A DNA stretch of 64,000 nt from Streptomyces megasporus (GCF_000718985.1 NZ_JODL01000027.1:3903-67902); one strand, 5' to 3'; shown: positions 18,144 to 26,994, counted from the stretch's first letter. Made by a program: numbers and translations. Notes: generated by a model not told the origin, from the sequence alone.

Positions 18144-19367
18144 TCAGGCGGGGACGGGGGCCGCCGGCGACACCGGCGGCACGGGCGTGTAGGCGGAGTT
18201 GTTCGCGGCGCTCTCCTCGACCGCGGCCAGCACTCGCTGCACCCTCAGTCCGTCCTCGAAGGACGGTTCGGGCGGTTCCCCGGAGGCGACGGCGAGCAGC
18301 AGGTCCCGCGCCTGGTGGACGAAGGAGTGCTCGTAGCCGAGGCCGTGGCCGGGTGGCCACCAGCCCTCCAGGTAGGGGTGGTCCGGTTCGGTGACCAGGA
18401 CGCGGCGGAACCCGGCGGTGGACGGCGGCTCGGTGCCGTCGTAGAGGTGCAGTTCGTTGAGGCGTTCGAGGTCGAAGACGAGCGAGCCGCGTTCCCCGTT
18501 GAGCTCCACGCGCAGCGCGTTCTTGCGGCCCGTCGCGAAGCGGGTGGCCTCGAAGGAGGCGAGCGCTCCGGAGGCGAGCCGCCCGGTGATCAGCGCGGCG
18601 TCGTCCACGGTGACCCGGCCCCGCCCGGCGCCTTTGGTGCCCGACAGTCCCACCGCGGTCCCCTCGGGCAGCGGTCTCTCCCGCACGAAGGTCTCGGTCA
18701 GCGCGGAGACCCCGGCCAGCGGCTCGCCGGCCAGGTACTGGGCGATGTCGATGGCGTGGGAGCCGATGTCGCCCAGCGCTCCGGAACCGGCCTGTTCCCG
18801 GCGCAGCCGCCAGGTCAGCGGGAAGCCGGGATCGGTCAGCCAGTCCTGCAGGTAGGTGACCCGCACGTGCCGCAGGACCCCGATCCGGCCGGCCTCCACC
18901 ATGCCGCGGGCCAGCGCCGGGGCCGGCAGGCGTCGGTAGTTGAAGCCGACCATGGCGATCTGTCCGCGCGCCCGGGCGGCGCGGGCGGCCTCGGCCATGG
19001 CCTCGGCCTCCTCCACCGTGTTGGCCAGCGGCTTCTCGCACAGGACGTGCTTGCCGGCCTCCAGGGCGGCGATGGCGATCTCGGCGTGGCTGCTGCCGGG
19101 GGTGCAGATGTCGACGAGTTGGACGTCGTCGCGGGCGATCAGCGCGCGCCAGTCGGTCTCGGCCGCGGCCCAGCCGAGTCGGTCGGCCGCGGCGCGCACC
19201 GCGTCCGCGTCGCGCCCGCACACGGCGGACATCATGGGTGTCAGCGGCAGGTCAAAGACGTGGGCGACGGTGCGCCAGGCCTGGGAGTGGGCCGCGCCCA
19301 TGAAGGCGTAGCCCACCATCCCCACCCCGAGGGCGGGTCGCTTGCTCTCGTTGTCGGAAACGTCCAT
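18144..19367 (-). CDS. Gfo/Idh/MocA-family NAD(P)-dependent oxidoreductase
   Basis: The 407-residue product starts at the ATG at 19367 with GGAGATCCC directly upstream. An N-terminal Rossmann fold ([19 protein letters not shown]) and the conserved motif [15 protein letters not shown], which carries the dinucleotide-binding Lys, identify the family. [17 protein letters not shown] supplies the catalytic histidine helix. Family members oxidise or reduce sugar hydroxyls, for example to 3-keto derivatives or inositol ketones. It lies in a string with a sugar ABC importer (79 bp upstream) and an isomerase (19 bp downstream), so it is probably the first intracellular step on the imported sugar. Confidence 0.92.
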   Translation of the reverse strand: MDVSDNESKRPALGVGMVGYAFMGAAHSQAWRTVAHVFDLPLTPMMSAVCGRDADAVRAAADRLGWAAAETDWRALIARDDVQLVDICTPGSSHAEIAIAALEAGKHVLCEKPLANTVEEAEAMAEAARAARARGQIAMVGFNYRRLPAPALARGMVEAGRIGVLRHVRVTYLQDWLTDPGFPLTWRLRREQAGSGALGDIGSHAIDIAQYLAGEPLAGVSALTETFVRERPLPEGTAVGLSGTKGAGRGRVTVDDAALITGRLASGALASFEATRFATGRKNALRVELNGERGSLVFDLERLNELHLYDGTEPPSTAGFRRVLVTEPDHPYLEGWWPPGHGLGYEHSFVHQARDLLLAVASGEPPEPSFEDGLRVQRVLAAVEESAANNSAYTPVPPVSPAAPVPA

Positions 19368-19446
19368 GGGATCTCCAAATCGTCGTCCGCGCCGTCGGAT
19401 CCGTACCCGGGCGGTCCCGCGTCGGCGGGGGCCGTCCGGGTGCGGG

Positions 19447-20496
19447 TCACCGGAAGCCGGTCGGCAGGTACCGGTCGACGTTGTCCTTGGTGACGACGGC
19501 GGAGTAGAGGGTGAGGGAAGCCGGGATCTCGAACTCGGCCAGTCCGCCGATGCCCTTCCCCTGGCCGAGGGCGCGGGCGAGGTCGATGGCGGACGCCGCC
19601 ATGGTGGGCGGGTAGAGCACGGTGGCCTTCAGCACGGTGTCGTCCGCCTTGATGGCGTCCATGGCGTGCTTCGAACCCGCGCCGCCCACCATGAAGAACT
19701 CGTCGCGCCCGGCCTGTTGGATGGCGCGTTCGGCGCCCACGCCCTGGTCGTCGTCGTGGTTCCACAGCGCGTCGAACTCGGGTACGGCGCGCAGCAGTTG
19801 GGCCATCTTCGCCTGGCCCGACTCGACGGTGAACTCGGCGGCCTGGCGGGCCACCTTCTCGATGTTCGGGTAGTTCTTCAGCGCGTCGTCGAAGCCCTGG
19901 GTGCGCTGCCGGGTCAGCTCCAGGTTGTCCAGTCCGGCGAGCTCGACGACCTTGGCGTTCTTCTTGTCCTTCAGCCGTTCGCCGATGTACCGCCCGGCGT
20001 TGAGGCCCATGCCGTAGTTGTCGCCGCCGACCCAGCAGCGGTACGCCTGCGGGGAGGCGAAGATCCGGTCGAGGTTGACCACGGGGATGCCGGCCCGCAT
20101 GGCCTTGAGCCCGACCTGGGTGAGGGCCTTGCCATCGGCGGGGAGGACGACCAGGACGTCGACCTTCTTGTTGATGAGGGTCTCGATCTGGCCGATCTGC
20201 TGGGCGGTGTCGTTGGAGCCCTCGGTGGTCTCCAAGGTGACGTCGGAGTACTTCTCCGCGCGGCCGACGGCCATCTCGTTGATGGCGTTGAGCCAGCCGT
20301 GGTCGGCCTGCGGGCCGGCGAAGCCTATGGTGACCGGCTTGCCGGGCTTGTCCTCGGCGATGTCGGCCTGCCGGGCGTCGGCGTCTTTGCTCTCGTTGCT
20401 CTCGTTGCTGGTGCATCCGGTGAGGAGGGCGCCCGCGGAGACCGCGGCGGTGCCGAACAGCAGGCCTCTGCGGCTGGGGAGGGAGGGTGTGGACAT
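19447..20496 (-). CDS. Sugar ABC transporter substrate-binding lipoprotein (RbsB-like)
   Basis: The 349-residue product has a twin-arginine-like leader (SRRGLLFGTAAVSAG) ending in the lipobox LLTGC at about residue 28, so it is a membrane-anchored lipoprotein. The mature part is a periplasmic-binding-protein type 1 (pentose/hexose) fold: KPVTIGFAGPQADHGWLNAINEMAVGRA, DVLVVLPADGKALTQVG, GIPVVNLDR, WNHDDDQGVGAERAI and ATVLYPPTMAASAIDLARAL. It delivers a monosaccharide or cyclitol to the adjacent RbsC/RbsA-type permease and ATPase. The ligand cannot be named from sequence alone. Confidence 0.93.
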   Translation of the reverse strand: MSTPSLPSRRGLLFGTAAVSAGALLTGCTSNESNESKDADARQADIAEDKPGKPVTIGFAGPQADHGWLNAINEMAVGRAEKYSDVTLETTEGSNDTAQQIGQIETLINKKVDVLVVLPADGKALTQVGLKAMRAGIPVVNLDRIFASPQAYRCWVGGDNYGMGLNAGRYIGERLKDKKNAKVVELAGLDNLELTRQRTQGFDDALKNYPNIEKVARQAAEFTVESGQAKMAQLLRAVPEFDALWNHDDDQGVGAERAIQQAGRDEFFMVGGAGSKHAMDAIKADDTVLKATVLYPPTMAASAIDLARALGQGKGIGGLAEFEIPASLTLYSAVVTKDNVDRYLPTGFR

Positions 20497-20609
20497 GGCT
20501 GGACCCTTCGTTCACGACGTGCGGGACTGCGTTGGGGTGTCCGACGCCGGGGTGTCCGGCGGGGCCGTGGGGTGCGCGGCGGACCGGGTGCCGCTACGTG
20601 GCTGCGTGA

Positions 20610-21638
20610 CTATGTGGCCTCGGAGCGCGCGGTGGTGCGGTGTTGGACCAGGACGGCGGCGACGATGATCGCGCCCTTGGCGATCTGCTGGACGTCGCTC
20701 TGGAGGTTGTTGAGCGCGAACAGGTTGGTGATGGTGGTGAAGATCAGCACGCCCAGGACGGAGCCGGTGATGGTGCCCCGGCCGCCGCTGAGCAGGGTGC
20801 CGCCGATGATCGCCGCGGCGATGGCGTCGAGTTCGTAGAGGTTGCCGTTGGTGTTCTGGCCGGAGCCGGTGAGGACGATCAGCATGAAGGCGGCGATGCC
20901 GCAGCACAGTCCGGACAGCAGGTACAGCAGCAGCCGCTGTCTGCGCACGTCGATGCCCGCCAGCCGGGCGGCCTCGGCGTTCCCCCCGACGGCCACGGTG
21001 CGGCGGCCGAAGGTGGTGCGTCCCAGCAGCAGCCAACCGGCCAGTGTGACGGCGGCGAAGATCAGCACCAGCGGGGGCACACCCAGCACGTAGGCGTCGC
21101 GCAGCCCCAGCTCCAGCACGGCGTCGACCTCGACGACCTGGGTCTTCCCGTCGCTGATCTGCAGGGCCAGGCCACGGGCCGAGGCGAGCATCGCCAGGGT
21201 GGCGATGAAGGGGACCATCGGCCCGTAGGCGACGAGCACGCCGTTGACGAGCCCGCAGCCGAGTCCCACCAGCAGCGTGCACAGCAGCATCCCGGCCGTC
21301 CCGAACTCCTGGGTGGCGACCGTGGTCGCCCACACCGAGGCCAGCGCGACGATCGCGCCGACGGACAGGTCGATGCCCCCTCCGATGATCACGAAGGTGA
21401 CGCCGACGGTGACGACGCCGATGACGGACGCCTGGGTGAGGACGAGTTGGAGGTTGCCGGCGCTCAGGAACTGCTCGGGGACCGTGACGGCCCCGACGAC
21501 CACCAGCACGGCCAGGACACCGAGCAGGGACAGGTGGTGCAGGTCCACGGTCAGGCCCCTGCTCCGGCTCCGGCGGGGCGGGGGCGCGGGAGCGTTCTCC
21601 TCCCTGGCGGGCTTCCCGGTGGGCGCGGCGCTCAGCAC
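20610..21638 (-). CDS. Sugar ABC transporter permease (RbsC-like)
   Basis: The 342-residue integral membrane protein overlaps the ATPase gene by seven bases at its start. A 35-residue polar N-terminus is followed by 8-10 hydrophobic segments. The family signature is visible in VIGVTFVIIGGGIDLSVGAIVAL, FGRRTVAVGGNAEAARLAGIDV and LYELDAIAAAIIGGTLLSGGRGTITGSVLGVLIF. It forms the channel of the importer with the double-ABC ATPase upstream and the lipoprotein downstream, all transcribed together on the minus strand. Confidence 0.94.
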   Translation of the reverse strand: MLSAAPTGKPAREENAPAPPPRRSRSRGLTVDLHHLSLLGVLAVLVVVGAVTVPEQFLSAGNLQLVLTQASVIGVVTVGVTFVIIGGGIDLSVGAIVALASVWATTVATQEFGTAGMLLCTLLVGLGCGLVNGVLVAYGPMVPFIATLAMLASARGLALQISDGKTQVVEVDAVLELGLRDAYVLGVPPLVLIFAAVTLAGWLLLGRTTFGRRTVAVGGNAEAARLAGIDVRRQRLLLYLLSGLCCGIAAFMLIVLTGSGQNTNGNLYELDAIAAAIIGGTLLSGGRGTITGSVLGVLIFTTITNLFALNNLQSDVQQIAKGAIIVAAVLVQHRTTARSEAT

Positions 21639-23164
21639 GGCGTGCTCCCTTCCATGACGAGGTCGAGTACCCGGTGCTCGTCGAGCTCCCGGGCGGGGGC
21701 GGTGTGGACGACGCGGCCCTCGCGCAGCACCAGCACCCGGTCGGCCAGGCCGAGGACCTCGGGCACCTCGCTGGAGACCAGCAGCACGGCCCGGCCCGCG
21801 TCGGCCAGCCGACGGATCAGCGCGTACAACTCGGCGCGGGCGCCGACGTCGACGCCGCGGGTTGGTTCGTCCAGCAGCAGGACCCGGCAGTCGCGCAGCA
21901 GCCAGCGCGCCAGGACGGCCTTCTGCTGATTGCCTCCGGAGAGGGTGCGCACCGGGCGGTCGGGGTCGTCGGGGCGCAGCGACAGCTCGCGGACGGCCGC
22001 GTGGGCGGTCGCGCGCTCGCGCGTGCGGTCCAGCAGGCCGCCGCGGGCGAAGCGGGACAGGGTGGACAGCGTGACGTTGCGGGTGACGGATTCGAGCAGC
22101 AGCAGGCCCTGGGTCTTGCGCTCCTCGGGGGCGAGCCCGAGTCCGGCGCGCACCGCGGCGGTGACGCTGCCGGGGCGCAGGGGGCGACCGTCGACCAGGA
22201 CCCGGCCCGCGTCGGGGCGGCGGGCGCCGTAGATCGTCTCCAGGATCTCCGAGCGGCCGGAGCCGACCAGCCCGGCCAGTCCCACGATCTCGCCGGGGCG
22301 CACGTCCAGGTCCAGCGGCGCGAACTCGCCTTCCCGGGCGAGCCCTTCGACCCGCAGCACCGGCGCGGCCTCCGCCGGGCGGGCCGGGCGGTCGGGGAAG
22401 ACGTACTCCACGTCGCGTCCGGTCATCAGGGCGACGACGTCGCGCGTGGGGGTGGTGCGGGCGGGCAGCCCGCGGGCGGCGGTCCGGCCGTCCTTCAGCA
22501 CGGTGACGCGGTCGCCGATGCGGCGGATCTCCTCCAGGCGGTGGGAGATGTAGAGGACGGCGACGCCCTCGGCGGTGAGGGCCTCGACGATCCGGAAGAG
22601 GTTCTCGACCTCGTCGGGGCCGAGCGCGGCGGACGGTTCGTCCATGACGATCAGGCGTGCCTCGTGGGACAGGGCGCGGGCCATGGAGACGATCTGCCGG
22701 CCGGCCGCCGGCAGGGCGCCGACGAGGGTGTTCGGGTCGATCTCCCCGTGGCCGAGTCGGGTCAGGAGGGCGGCGGTGCGGGCGCGGGCCTCGCGGGCCC
22801 GGACGAAGCCGCCGGTGGCGATCTCGTGGCCGAGGAAGACGTTCTCCGCCACCGACAGGTGCTCCACCAGGTCCAGTTCCTGGTGGATGGTGGCGATGCC
22901 CAGCCGCACGGCGGCGGTGGGCGACTTCGGCCGGACCGTCTTTCCCCGCCAGGTGACCTCGCCCTCGTCGGGTTGGTGGGCTCCGGCGAGCACCTTGATC
23001 AGGGTGGACTTCCCGGCGCCGTTCTGCCCGAGGAGGCAGTGCACCTCCCCGGGCACGATGTCGAGGTCGACGCCGTCGAGGGCGCGGACGCCGGGGAAGG
23101 ACTTGGTGATGCCGGACATGGTGAGGAGGGGGGCGGGGAGCGGCTGGTCTTGCTCTGGTGCCAT
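21632..23164 (-). CDS. Sugar ABC transporter ATP-binding protein, two NBDs (RbsA/MglA type)
   Basis: The product is 510 residues when started at the ATG at 23164 behind GAGGAG; the open frame extends 140 bases further without coding features. Two ATPase halves are fused. The first has GQNGAGKST, the family's non-canonical signature region (LPAAGRQIVSMARAL) and RLIVMDEPSAAL. The second has a degenerate Walker A (GLVGSGRSE), LSGGNQQKAVLARWLL and LLLDEPTRGVDVG. This asymmetry is normal for ribose/galactose-type ATPases. It is the first gene of the importer operon. Confidence 0.94.
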   Translation of the reverse strand: MAPEQDQPLPAPLLTMSGITKSFPGVRALDGVDLDIVPGEVHCLLGQNGAGKSTLIKVLAGAHQPDEGEVTWRGKTVRPKSPTAAVRLGIATIHQELDLVEHLSVAENVFLGHEIATGGFVRAREARARTAALLTRLGHGEIDPNTLVGALPAAGRQIVSMARALSHEARLIVMDEPSAALGPDEVENLFRIVEALTAEGVAVLYISHRLEEIRRIGDRVTVLKDGRTAARGLPARTTPTRDVVALMTGRDVEYVFPDRPARPAEAAPVLRVEGLAREGEFAPLDLDVRPGEIVGLAGLVGSGRSEILETIYGARRPDAGRVLVDGRPLRPGSVTAAVRAGLGLAPEERKTQGLLLLESVTRNVTLSTLSRFARGGLLDRTRERATAHAAVRELSLRPDDPDRPVRTLSGGNQQKAVLARWLLRDCRVLLLDEPTRGVDVGARAELYALIRRLADAGRAVLLVSSEVPEVLGLADRVLVLREGRVVHTAPARELDEHRVLDLVMEGSTPC

Positions 23165-23450
23165 GGCGGACTCCTCGGCTGGTGCGGCCGGTGAGGTGGG
23201 CAGGGCGAGGCGGAGGCCGAGCGGTGCGGTGTGGTGCGGTGGACGTGGTGCGGCGTGCGGTGCGGCTCGTGCCACAGGCGCGAGGTGCCTGGGGCGCGGC
23301 GGCATGGGGGCGCCGCCGTGCGGTGGTGCGACTCGACGCGGGCGTGGTGCGGTGTGCGTGACCGTGCGGGACGTGCGGATGACGCGGGTGGTGCGGGTCG
23401 TACCGGTGGTGCCGTGTGCGTGACCGTGCGGGTGGTGCCGTGTCCGGCCG
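23165..23450. repeat. GTGCGG-rich low-complexity leader with a 19-bp direct repeat
   Basis: This gap between the ROK gene end and the importer operon is built of degenerate GTGCGG/GGTGCG units with strong G/T bias on the plus strand. An exact 19-bp repeat starting GTGTGCGTGACC occurs at 23352-23370 and 23414-23432. The importer promoter must lie here or further upstream, but none is recognisable. Confidence 0.55.
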
Positions 23451-24647
23451 TCAGGCCGGGGAGAACAGGTGGTCGCTGATGAGCCGGGCCGCGCCGATGA
23501 CCCCGGCGACGGGCCCCAGCTCGCCGAGGACGATGGGGAGGTTGCCGGTGGCCAGGGGCAGGGACTGGCGGTAGACCTGGGTGCGGATGCTGGCGAGCAG
23601 GGTGTGGCCGAGACCGGTCACGCCGCCGCCGATCACCACCAGGCCGGGGTTGAAGAAGCTGACGAGACCGGCGACGACCTGGCCGACGCGGTTTCCGCCG
23701 TCGCGGATGAGGGCGAGGGACGTGGTGTCCCCCGCCGCCGCGGCGGCTGCCACGTCGGCCCCAGTCAGACGTCCGGCGGACTCCAGCCGGGCGGCGAGTT
23801 CCGGCGAACGACCGTCCCGGGCCGCATCCTCGGCGTCGCGGGCGAGCGCCGCGCCGCCGAAGTAGGCCTCCAGGCAGCCGCGGTTGCCGCAGGCGCACTG
23901 GCGGCCCTGCGGGCCGTGCTCCACCTGGATGTGCCCGATGTCGCCGGCGCTGCCCGTCGCGCCGCGGTGGACCTCGCCCCCCGCGACGATGCCGCAGCCG
24001 ACACCGGTGCCGATCTTGACGCAGAGGAAGTCCCGCACCGATCGGGCCACGCCCGCGTGCCGCTCCCCCAGCGCCATGAGGTTCACGTCGTTGTCGACCA
24101 GGACGGGGCAGCCCAGCTCCTGGCTGAGCGCCTCGCGGACGGGGAAGCCGTCCCAGCCGGGCATGATCGGCGGTGCCACGGGGACGCCCTCAGGGAAGCG
24201 GACCGGCCCCGGCACGCCGATGCCGGCGCCGTCGAAGCCCTCGGCCACTCCCGTGGCCCGGAGCTTGGCCGCCATGGCCAGGACCTGTTCGAAGACGGCG
24301 ACCGGCCCTTCCCGCACGTCCATGGGCTGGTTGAGATGGCCCAGGATCTCCAACTCGGCGTTGGTGACGGCCACGTCGACCGAGGTGGCGCCGATGTCGA
24401 TGCCCAGGAAGCGCAGCCCCGGCGCGAGCCGGATGTTGTGGGAGCGGCGTCCGCCGCGCGAGGCGGCGAGTCCGTCGGCCACCACGAGCCCGGTCTCCAG
24501 CAGGCGGTCTATCTCCACGGCCAGCTTGGAGCGGGAGAGGTCGACCAGATCTCCGAGTTGGGCGCGGGAGTTGGGGCCGCCGTCGCGCAGCAGCCGGAGC
24601 AGTCGGGCCTGGTGCGCGTTCGCGGGTCGAGCCGTCATCCGCCTCAC
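23451..24647 (-). CDS. ROK-family transcriptional regulator
   Basis: The product is 398 residues from the GTG at 24647, five bases after GGGAGG; an ATG three codons later is an alternative. The N-terminal winged helix-turn-helix (NAHQARLLRLLRDGGPNSRAQLGDLVDLSRSKLAVEIDRLLETGLV) binds DNA. The C-terminal ROK sugar-kinase-like domain has FLGIDIGATSVDVAV, GVPGPVRF, DNDVNLMALGE, GTGVGCGIVAGGEVHRGATGSAGDIGH and the zinc motif CACGNRGCLEAY. It most likely senses the sugar imported by the next operon and represses this region. A matching inverted repeat sits 140 bp upstream of its own start, consistent with autoregulation. Confidence 0.92.
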   Translation of the reverse strand: MRRMTARPANAHQARLLRLLRDGGPNSRAQLGDLVDLSRSKLAVEIDRLLETGLVVADGLAASRGGRRSHNIRLAPGLRFLGIDIGATSVDVAVTNAELEILGHLNQPMDVREGPVAVFEQVLAMAAKLRATGVAEGFDGAGIGVPGPVRFPEGVPVAPPIMPGWDGFPVREALSQELGCPVLVDNDVNLMALGERHAGVARSVRDFLCVKIGTGVGCGIVAGGEVHRGATGSAGDIGHIQVEHGPQGRQCACGNRGCLEAYFGGAALARDAEDAARDGRSPELAARLESAGRLTGADVAAAAAAGDTTSLALIRDGGNRVGQVVAGLVSFFNPGLVVIGGGVTGLGHTLLASIRTQVYRQSLPLATGNLPIVLGELGPVAGVIGAARLISDHLFSPA

Positions 24648-24786
24648 GCCGCCCTCCCTTCCCGCCTCGGCTGGGGAATGCCGTCGGTACCGGCCTCGGT
24701 GAACTCCCGTGGTCCGCCGGGCTTTCACGGGGAACATAGCAGCGCCCTCCGGGGCTGGGAAGAAGTTGCGCGGGAAACCTCCCACA

Positions 24787-24809
24787 CTTTTTCCGAATCG
24801 AGGACAAAG
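24787..24809. promoter_or_regulatory. Candidate ROK operator, 8-7-8 inverted repeat (copy 3)
   Basis: CTTTTTCC, seven bases, GGACAAAG: the arms match as inverted repeats at seven of eight positions. It is located between the divergent ROK and YjbR genes, in an A/T-richer stretch. Confidence 0.5.
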
Positions 24810-24871
24810 ATGGGTCGGGGTCATGGCCGAAGCTCCGAGCGGAGCGTCCGGACGCCGGCTACCGTGGAGCC

Positions 24872-25243
24872 GTGATCGATGCCGACGACGTCCGCCGTAT
24901 CGCGCTGTCCCTTCCCGAGACCATCGAGAAGGAGGCGTGGAGCATGCCCACCTTCCGGGTGGCCGGGAAGATGTACCTCACCGTTCCCGACGACGAGACC
25001 TCCATCGCGGTGCGCTGCCCCCGACACGAACGGGAGGAGCTGATCGCGGCCGAACCGGAGAAGTTCTGGGTGCCCCCGCACGAGGCGTCCTCCGCCTGGG
25101 TGCGGGTGCGGTTGGCGGCCTTGGAGGACGCGGAGGAGCTGCGCGACATCGTCGTCGACTCCTGGCGACAGGCCGCGCCCGACCGGCTCGCCGAGGCGTT
25201 CCCCGAACTGGCGCCGGGCGCGGGGGCCGAGGGCTCGCGGTGA
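24872..25243 (+). CDS. MmcQ/YjbR-family protein
   Basis: The 123-residue cytosolic product starts at a GTG at 24872. It shows IALSLPETIEKEAWSMPTFRVAGKMYLTVPDDETSIAVRCP and EKFWVPPHEASSAWVRVRLAAL, the pattern of the CyaY-like-fold MmcQ/YjbR family. Family members are small, often called DNA-binding, but their role is not established. It is a stand-alone gene divergent from the ROK regulator and followed by two strong hairpins. Confidence 0.9.
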   Translation: MIDADDVRRIALSLPETIEKEAWSMPTFRVAGKMYLTVPDDETSIAVRCPRHEREELIAAEPEKFWVPPHEASSAWVRVRLAALEDAEELRDIVVDSWRQAAPDRLAEAFPELAPGAGAEGSR

Positions 25244-25270
25244 GCCCCCGCCCGGTGGTCGGGCGGGGGC
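25244..25270. terminator. Terminator hairpin after YjbR gene
   Basis: An 11-bp perfect stem, GCCCCCGCCCG (25244-25254) with CGGGCGGGGGC (25260-25270), and loop GTGGT. It begins directly after the stop codon. Confidence 0.75.
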
Positions 25271-25277
25271 GTCGGAG

Positions 25278-25327
25278 GAGTGCGCGACGGGCCGGACACC
25301 GTGCGGTGTCCGGCCCGTCGCGCACTC
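25278..25327. terminator. Very long perfect hairpin between convergent genes
   Basis: A 23-bp perfect stem: the left arm 25278-25300 begins GAGTGCGCGACGGG and the right arm 25305-25327 is its exact reverse complement, with loop GTGC. It lies between the YjbR gene and the convergent symporter gene and follows a first hairpin, so it probably serves both directions. Confidence 0.75.
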
Positions 25328-25357
25328 GTTCCGTCCGCCGGCCTCCGCCGGGGCGGC

Positions 25358-26947
25358 TCAGGAGGACGAAGGCGTCCGGGGAGATCGGGGCCCGGGGATC
25401 GTGTCCGCCCGGGCGGCGCCGTCGGAGGCCGGCGGACCCTCGGGCGCCTGCCGCTCCGACGCGCCCGGTTCGGCCTCCGGGGGATCGTCGGCGAGGGAGT
25501 CGATGAGGGCGTCGCGCGCCGCGCTGCCCTCGGGGCGCACCAGTCCGACGGCGACGTACAGCACCAGCGAGACGAGCACCGGCAGCCCGACGTTCACGGT
25601 CTGGCTCGCGTCCTCCACGCCCCAGTAGAGGCAGGCCCACACCGCGAGTCCGCCGGCCCAGGAGACGAGCGCCGCGAGCGGGCCGTGACGTCGGAACCAG
25701 GGCAGCAGCCCCAGCATCAGCGGTATGGAGATCGGCCCCATGGTGGCGGCGACGATGCTCACCACGACCGTCATGATGAAACCGTCCGGGTCGGCGAAGA
25801 ACGCGAAGGACATGCTGACCGTGACGAAGGCGACCGTGGTGATCCGCGCGAACGTCAACTGGCCGGCTTCCGTCAGGCGCCGCACCCGTGGGACGAGCAC
25901 CGGGGCGAGGTCGCGGGTGATGACGGCGGTGATGACGTTGGAGTCGGAGGCGACCATGGCCATGGTGTGGGAGAAGAACCCGGCCAGGAGCAGTCCGATG
26001 ATGCCCGCCGGCAGGAGTTCCTGCGCGAGCAGGATGTAGGACTTCTCGCCGTCCTCGATGCCGGGGACGACGAGCGGGGCGGCGATCATCGGCACGAAGA
26101 GGATGAACGGCCAGACGATCCACAGGAAACTGGAGAGCAGCGCGGACTTCCTCGCCCTGGAACCGGACGGCGCGGCCATGTACCGCTGCGCCAGGTTCCA
26201 CATGCCGCCGTTGTACTCGAAGGTCTTCACCAGCAGGAACGCCACGATCAGCCCACTGGTGACGGGGCCGGCGATCGGGTCGCCGTGGCCGTCCGGCAGG
26301 TCGCCCCACATCGTCCAGAGCGTGGCCACGCCGTCGAGGTGCGCGAAGAGCGCGAAGAGCATCGCGAAGCCGGCGACGCCCTGGATGACGAACTGTCCGA
26401 AGTCGGTGAGGACGTCGGCCCACAGTCCGCCGAAGGCCATGTAGAACATGGTGCAGACGCCGGTCAGGGCGATGCCCCACCCCAGCGGGATGCCGGCGAA
26501 GCCCTTGAGCAGCAGGGCGATGGCGACCCACTTGGAGGCGATGTCGACGACTTTCAGGGCCGCGCCGCTGTAGGCGAGAACTTGTTGGGTGGGCAGGTCG
26601 TAGCGGACGGCGAGGTAGGCGAGCGGTGAGTCGACACCGTGTTTGGCCCGTAATCTGTTCCATCGGGCGGCGAAGAGGAAGGCGCCGACCCCGATGCCCA
26701 GTCCGATGGTGAGCGGCCACCAGAAGTAGACGGTGACACCGTGGTCGTACGCCACGGCCGCGAAGGTCACGAACATGATCGCGCTGTAGCCGGACATGTG
26801 GTGCGAGATCCCGGAGAGCCACCACGGTATGCGGCCACGGGCCGTGAAGAAGTCGGCGACGGTGTGGATGCGTTTCCTCGACCAGAGACCGATGCCCACC
26901 ATCACGAGGAAGTAGGCACCCAGCACGATCCAGTCCAGTGCGGCCAT
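25358..26947 (-). CDS. Sodium:solute symporter (SSS family)
   Basis: The 529-residue product starts at the ATG at 26947 behind GAGGAG and has about 13 hydrophobic segments. Typical SSS features are FFTARGRIPWWLSGISHHMSGYSAIMFVTF near the N-terminus (sodium/substrate helices), a later VASDSNVITAVITRDLAPVLVPR, and a hydrophilic C-terminal tail of about 70 residues. Two GTTCA-type dyads lie upstream, one only 15 bp before the start. The same dyad precedes the neighbouring uronate-pathway gene, so the likely cargo is a hexuronate or aldarate. That substrate is inferred from context, not from family residues. Confidence 0.88.
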   Translation of the reverse strand: MAALDWIVLGAYFLVMVGIGLWSRKRIHTVADFFTARGRIPWWLSGISHHMSGYSAIMFVTFAAVAYDHGVTVYFWWPLTIGLGIGVGAFLFAARWNRLRAKHGVDSPLAYLAVRYDLPTQQVLAYSGAALKVVDIASKWVAIALLLKGFAGIPLGWGIALTGVCTMFYMAFGGLWADVLTDFGQFVIQGVAGFAMLFALFAHLDGVATLWTMWGDLPDGHGDPIAGPVTSGLIVAFLLVKTFEYNGGMWNLAQRYMAAPSGSRARKSALLSSFLWIVWPFILFVPMIAAPLVVPGIEDGEKSYILLAQELLPAGIIGLLLAGFFSHTMAMVASDSNVITAVITRDLAPVLVPRVRRLTEAGQLTFARITTVAFVTVSMSFAFFADPDGFIMTVVVSIVAATMGPISIPLMLGLLPWFRRHGPLAALVSWAGGLAVWACLYWGVEDASQTVNVGLPVLVSLVLYVAVGLVRPEGSAARDALIDSLADDPPEAEPGASERQAPEGPPASDGAARADTIPGPRSPRTPSSS

Positions 26948-26960
26948 AACGGCTCCTCAA

Positions 26961-26994
26961 GTTCATAGATGTGAACTGGTGTCAACTCTATGAA
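26961..26994. promoter_or_regulatory. Operator dyads upstream of the symporter
   Basis: GTTCATAGATGTGAAC (26961-26976) is a near-palindrome. A larger dyad is formed by TTCATAGA (26962-26969) and TCTATGAA (26987-26994). The 16-mer matches the kdgD upstream site at 13 of 16 positions. The architecture GTTCA-N6-TGAAC would suit an IclR- or GntR-type repressor, but none is encoded immediately adjacent. Confidence 0.6.

Noticed and set aside
23165..23450. GTGCGG-rich stretch considered as a CRISPR-like array or minisatellite gene
   Set aside because: The units are degenerate and irregularly spaced, with no unique spacers and no cas genes nearby.
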